Shown: one piece after another, positions 6,593 through 9,699 of the stretch
How positions within the stretch are numbered: position 1 is the first letter of the stretch
Layout of the letters: each line of letters opens with the position of its first letter
Assembly (NCBI GenBank): GCA_964389805.1
Contig: CAYMFU010000229.1
Coordinates: 1-9,699 of the forward strand
Origin: JAGTVG01 sp964389805
GTDB lineage: Bacteria > Bacteroidota > Bacteroidia > Cytophagales > Cyclobacteriaceae
DNA length: 9,699 nt
Direction: 5' to 3'
Translations under genes and position numbers: made by a program
The notes under the pieces: generated by a model
What the model saw: the letters and a program-made list of their open reading frames with translations, nothing else
Told to the model about the DNA's origin: nothing
Database searches by the model: none

Positions 6593-7867
6593 TTAAGCTT
6601 CCAGTTCCTTGAATAATTGGGCAGTCTTTCTTCTATATATGCCAATCCCGCTCAATGCTGTTCCCAGTACTGTTGAAAACAAACCTGGAATAAATCCTAT
6701 ATAATAGGATGTCGAAGTTATATGTGCCCGATATACATTAGGTATCATCATCGTTGATTTTTGAGCAAACTGACTTACATCAAAGCCGTATACCTGTAAA
6801 TATAGTGCAAATCCCAGGCCAATAATAGAACCAAAAAAGGAGCCAGCGATACCGATAGCAACAGATTCCGATAACATGGTCCTGAAAACATGCCCTTTAT
6901 TTTCACCAATGGCCAGGCGCAGTCCATATTCCCCATATCTCCTGATCCCGCCAAGCAATCCTGCATTCCAGAGGACTATGGACATAGCAAGTACGAAGAT
7001 AAAGACGATTATTCCGATCATCGCCTCTGAATAGGACAGCATGGCATCCAATTGATTTTGCTGCCTGAGAGATTGCATAATCGGAGAAAATTCGTCGGTA
7101 ACATCCAGAAATTTAACATTATATTCTTTTACCACCATTTGCGCTAGTTCATCCTCATAGATCCCATCATTGAAGTATCCAACGATCTCACTCGCTGCAT
7201 CTACCATATCGAGTGCATATTGGGCATCTTCAAGGTCCACGATTATCGCACCCCTGTCCATAGCCGACATCCCAAATTCAACCATGCCAACAATGGTGAA
7301 ATTCTGCATGGCCATACTTCCATACATGGTTGAACTGATCAGAGTAACTGCATCATCCAATCCAACTTCAAGATTTTCTGCAAACTCCCTGCTGATCAAT
7401 ATCTCCCCGGATTTTTCAGGGAGCCTGCCTTCTACAAGGGAAGTATTTATATTCATCCGGTCGATCTCTCTCGTGTCAGGTGAAAAAAGATCGATTCCCC
7501 AACCCATAACAGTACCTTGAGATTTTGTTTCGCCATTTTCATCCGGTGCATCCAGCAAACCACCGAACCGGATCCTGGTTGTAAAGTTCATGTCATTAAA
7601 AATGGACTCTGCTTCGGCGATGATATCATCATCTTTCATTAAGGCCAGGTCGTTGGGTGATTGATCAATATTTTCAAGGTAAGCCTGGGACATGATCTTT
7701 ACATGACCCGTCGAAAAGCGGGCGTTCATATCTATCATATCACTAAAGATCCCGGTTACCCAACAATGTATCAATACGGTCAGAGACACACCTACTGTGA
7801 CCGTGAGGATCGGGAACAAACTCCTGTTTCTGTCCCTGATCAATCCTTTTATCAAAAATCTAATCAT
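6593..7867 (-). CDS. FtsX/MacB-type ABC transporter permease, second of the pair
   Basis: This is a 424-residue inner-membrane subunit with the four-helix LolC/LolE/MacB layout. Helix 1 spans about 18-40, a large periplasmic domain spans 41-280, and helices 2-4 lie near 282-306, 333-357 and 388-410. The cytoplasmic loop RRYGEYGLRLAIG (309-321) corresponds to the FtsX coupling motif that contacts the ATPase, but is diverged from the usual EIG form. Its ATG overlaps the stop of the upstream permease in an ATGA (7864-7867). A Shine-Dalgarno-like AAAGGA precedes it by 8 nt, so translation is probably coupled and the two permeases made in equal amounts. Together they most likely form a heterodimer with the ATPase, as LolC and LolE do with LolD. 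No transport substrate can be read from the sequence. Confidence 0.9.
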   Translation of the reverse strand: MIRFLIKGLIRDRNRSLFPILTVTVGVSLTVLIHCWVTGIFSDMIDMNARFSTGHVKIMSQAYLENIDQSPNDLALMKDDDIIAEAESIFNDMNFTTRIRFGGLLDAPDENGETKSQGTVMGWGIDLFSPDTREIDRMNINTSLVEGRLPEKSGEILISREFAENLEVGLDDAVTLISSTMYGSMAMQNFTIVGMVEFGMSAMDRGAIIVDLEDAQYALDMVDAASEIVGYFNDGIYEDELAQMVVKEYNVKFLDVTDEFSPIMQSLRQQNQLDAMLSYSEAMIGIIVFIFVLAMSIVLWNAGLLGGIRRYGEYGLRLAIGENKGHVFRTMLSESVAIGIAGSFFGSIIGLGFALYLQVYGFDVSQFAQKSTMMIPNVYRAHITSTSYYIGFIPGLFSTVLGTALSGIGIYRRKTAQLFKELEA

Positions 7868-9024
7868 TGTATTTTTCCTTTAATGGCATCTGTCGGATTC
7901 ATCTTTGCTATCTTCCTGGCAGGCATATAGCTAACGATCGTAGCCGTGGTCATCACAATTATGATGGTTACCAGGATTAGTCCGAAACTATAAGAAGGAT
8001 ATATCACCTCACTTATTGCGATCCCAATATCATCCGGATTATATGGCATTGCATAACCTGAATTATTTTGCCAGATCAACAATGGAATTCCATAGGCAGC
8101 CGCTACCAAGGCAGCCAGGACACTGTTCATGCCACCTTCAAGGGTAAACAATCGAACTACCTGTTTCCTGGTCATACCCAGGGCGATAAAAGTCCCAATT
8201 TCCTTCTGGCGGCGGAAAATTGATAAGATCTGTGTATCAAAAATGGCCAGCATAGCCAGTATGAGCAATAATATATACATCACAGATCCCCCGATACTTT
8301 TCTGCTTGATGATCTGATCCAGATCCGCCAACAAAAAATCCATGGATTTATACTCCCAGCCTGGCACATCCAATCCGCTTAAAGTTTCTGATCCAGCCAC
8401 GATCATAGTGGCCTCCCCTTCAGATTGTGTCATCTGCTGTAGATCTTCCAGAGATAACCAGACATGTCCCTGATCAACAGAAGGAACATCTGTGCTAAAA
8501 ATTGCAGCTATTCTAACTTCTGTTGCATCGAAAGTCCCATTTGAATCCCTCCACCGTAAGGTGAGGTAATCCCCTTGATTAAGTTTGTTGTTCTTTGCCA
8601 TCCGTTTTCCTATCAGGACCGGGATCTCACCATTTTCTTTCACCAGCTGATCGGATGGCAACCTTAAAACCTGCTGGTCCTTTGCAATTCCCTTAAGAAT
8701 AACTCCCTGGATACGTCCTTCAGGATATATGGTACCCTGGGTAATCAGGACCGGCGCTATATTTTCGGCGACAAGGTTTTCTGGAATTTTGGCATGGCTG
8801 TCTTCCAGTGTAAATGGATCAAACGGATCATATGTTTGATGCCAGAACTGACCCTGTGCAATTTCCCAGGCAATCATATCCCGCCGGGCTTGAACATTCC
8901 ATCCGTCGATCAAGCCCTGGTACCAGATAATGATCACATACGAAAAAGACAGCACAATAACATTGAGCCAGGTTCTTAATCCAGCTCCTAATAAATTTCT
9001 TAAAGCAAGTTTAATAGACATCAT
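7864..9024 (-). CDS. FtsX/MacB-type ABC transporter permease, first of the pair
   Basis: This is a 386-residue inner-membrane subunit. Numbered from the ATG at 9024, helix 1 is about 17-38 (inside WLNVIVLSFSYVIIIWYQG), the periplasmic domain is about 40-245, and helices 2-4 lie near 247-268, 297-318 and 345-367. The cytoplasmic FRRQKEIGTFIALGMTRKQ (from 270) is the canonical FtsX coupling loop. The end, YMPARKIAKMNPTDAIKGK (from 366), is a typical family tail. A TTG at 9045 would extend the protein by seven residues and overlap the ATPase gene. I prefer the tandem ATGs at 9024 and 9021, which leave 10-13 nt after the ATPase stop and begin the protein with MSIKLALRNL. It shares architecture but little sequence with the next permease, consistent with the two halves of a heterodimeric exporter or extractor. 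Confidence 0.9.
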   Translation of the reverse strand: MMSIKLALRNLLGAGLRTWLNVIVLSFSYVIIIWYQGLIDGWNVQARRDMIAWEIAQGQFWHQTYDPFDPFTLEDSHAKIPENLVAENIAPVLITQGTIYPEGRIQGVILKGIAKDQQVLRLPSDQLVKENGEIPVLIGKRMAKNNKLNQGDYLTLRWRDSNGTFDATEVRIAAIFSTDVPSVDQGHVWLSLEDLQQMTQSEGEATMIVAGSETLSGLDVPGWEYKSMDFLLADLDQIIKQKSIGGSVMYILLLILAMLAIFDTQILSIFRRQKEIGTFIALGMTRKQVVRLFTLEGGMNSVLAALVAAAYGIPLLIWQNNSGYAMPYNPDDIGIAISEVIYPSYSFGLILVTIIIVMTTATIVSYMPARKIAKMNPTDAIKGKIQ

Positions 9025-9034
9025 GATTGTAGAT

Positions 9035-9699
9035 TTAGCTTGCAACTTCCTTAAGTTCCTTCCAATCGTCTTTTACCACTCTTCCATCTTCCAAACGGAT
9101 GATCCTGTTCAGGTAAGACATAACTTTCTCATCATGTGTCGCAAAGATAAAAGTGGTACTTAACTCACTATTCAATTTCTCCATAGTCCGGAGAATATGA
9201 TGCGAATTCTCTGAATCCAGATTTGCTGTAGGTTCATCCGCTAAAACAATCTGTGGTTTTTTAACCATCGCCCTGGCAATAGCTACCCGCTGACTTTCAC
9301 CGCCTGAGAGTTGCGCCGGTCTGGATTTGATCTTATCGTCAAGTCCTACCCACTCGATAGCATCCATAACCGCTTTTTCCCTTTCTTTGGCAGGCATTTT
9401 TAATAGCAGCAAGGGGAATTCTACATTCTCATACACCGTATAGACAGGGAGCAGATTATAGGTTTGAAAAATAAAGCCGATGTGCCCATTTCTCAATTGA
9501 GCTGCCTGTTTGTGTGAAAGCGTACTGATCTTTTTATCCAGGACTGTTGCTTCCCCTTCAGAAGGTACGTCAAGCGATCCGAGGATATTCAAAAGTGTCG
9601 TCTTCCCTGATCCACTTGGCCCGACAATCCCGGTAAATTCACCCTTTGAAAAAGACAAATTGATGTTATCAAGTGCTGTAAAAAATCCTCCCCCGACAG
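9035..9699 (-). CDS. LolD/MacB-type ABC transporter ATPase, 5' end outside window
   Basis: This is the ATP-hydrolysing subunit of the transporter. The 220 residues in view include TALDNINLSF, the usual lead-in to the nucleotide site. Walker A GPSGSGKT follows at visible residues 26-33, then the Q-loop FQTYNLLP (Gln78), signature LSGGE (130-134), Walker B IVLADE (150-155, catalytic Glu155) and the H-loop His188 in FATHDE. The frame is open to the right edge, and only about 10-20 N-terminal residues should be missing, since LolD/MacB-class ATPases are about 220-235 residues. All catalytic residues are intact. The signature continues LSGGESQRVAIARA, with ES where QQ is common. It is the first visible gene of the operon and is followed after 10 nt by the first permease. 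The promoter must lie outside the window. Confidence 0.95.
   Translation of the reverse strand, partial: VGGGFFTALDNINLSFSKGEFTGIVGPSGSGKTTLLNILGSLDVPSEGEATVLDKKISTLSHKQAAQLRNGHIGFIFQTYNLLPVYTVYENVEFPLLLLKMPAKEREKAVMDAIEWVGLDDKIKSRPAQLSGGESQRVAIARAMVKKPQIVLADEPTANLDSENSHHILRTMEKLNSELSTTFIFATHDEKVMSYLNRIIRLEDGRVVKDDWKELKEVAS

Noticed and set aside
9022..9045. TTG at 9045 as the start of the first permease
   Set aside because: It would overlap the ATPase gene by 11 nt and add a polar MQAKSTI tail. The tandem ATG just downstream gives a normal permease N-terminus.

Overview
The window looks like a chromosomal segment from a member of the Bacteroidota. The DNA is AT-rich between genes, and the start codons mostly lack Shine-Dalgarno sequences. 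Exported Gfo/Idh/MocA-type oxidoreductases with twin-arginine (Tat) signals sit next to carbohydrate-related genes, as is common in polysaccharide-degrading Bacteroidota (and Planctomycetota). The phylum is inferred from style and protein families, not from a marker gene. No tRNA, rRNA, CRISPR array, insertion sequence or phage gene was seen.

Layout from left to right. (1) Positions 1-785, minus strand: the N-terminal 60% or so of a Tat-exported Gfo/Idh/MocA oxidoreductase that runs off the left edge. (2) Positions 786-1032: a divergent control region with an inverted 13-nt repeat that resembles two back-to-back promoter elements, plus an imperfect palindrome before the next gene. (3) Positions 1033-3277, plus strand: a short-chain dehydrogenase (SDR), then a second, complete Tat-exported Gfo/Idh/MocA protein, closed by a clear intrinsic terminator. 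(4) Positions 3341-3591: a gene-free convergent gap holding one perfect 17-nt palindrome. (5) Positions 3592-5690, minus strand: a two-gene unit made of a Tat-exported polysaccharide-deacetylase-like protein followed 11 nt later by a secreted CBM9-like carbohydrate-binding protein. (6) A strong minus-strand terminator at 5760-5794. (7) Positions 5814-9699, minus strand: a tight four-gene operon made of a LolD/MacB-type ABC ATPase (cut by the right edge), two different FtsX/MacB-type permeases and an exported LolA-like protein.

How the parts may work together. The left two thirds encode redox enzymes and carbohydrate-active or carbohydrate-binding proteins, most of them exported. They fit a local role in oxidising or remodelling sugars or glycosides, but no substrate can be read from the sequence. 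The right third has the composition of a LolCDE-LolA-like system: an ABC machine that extracts a lipidated or hydrophobic molecule from the inner membrane, and a periplasmic carrier. The terminator at 5760-5794 suggests that this transport operon is transcribed separately from the carbohydrate genes, so a functional link between the halves is not shown.
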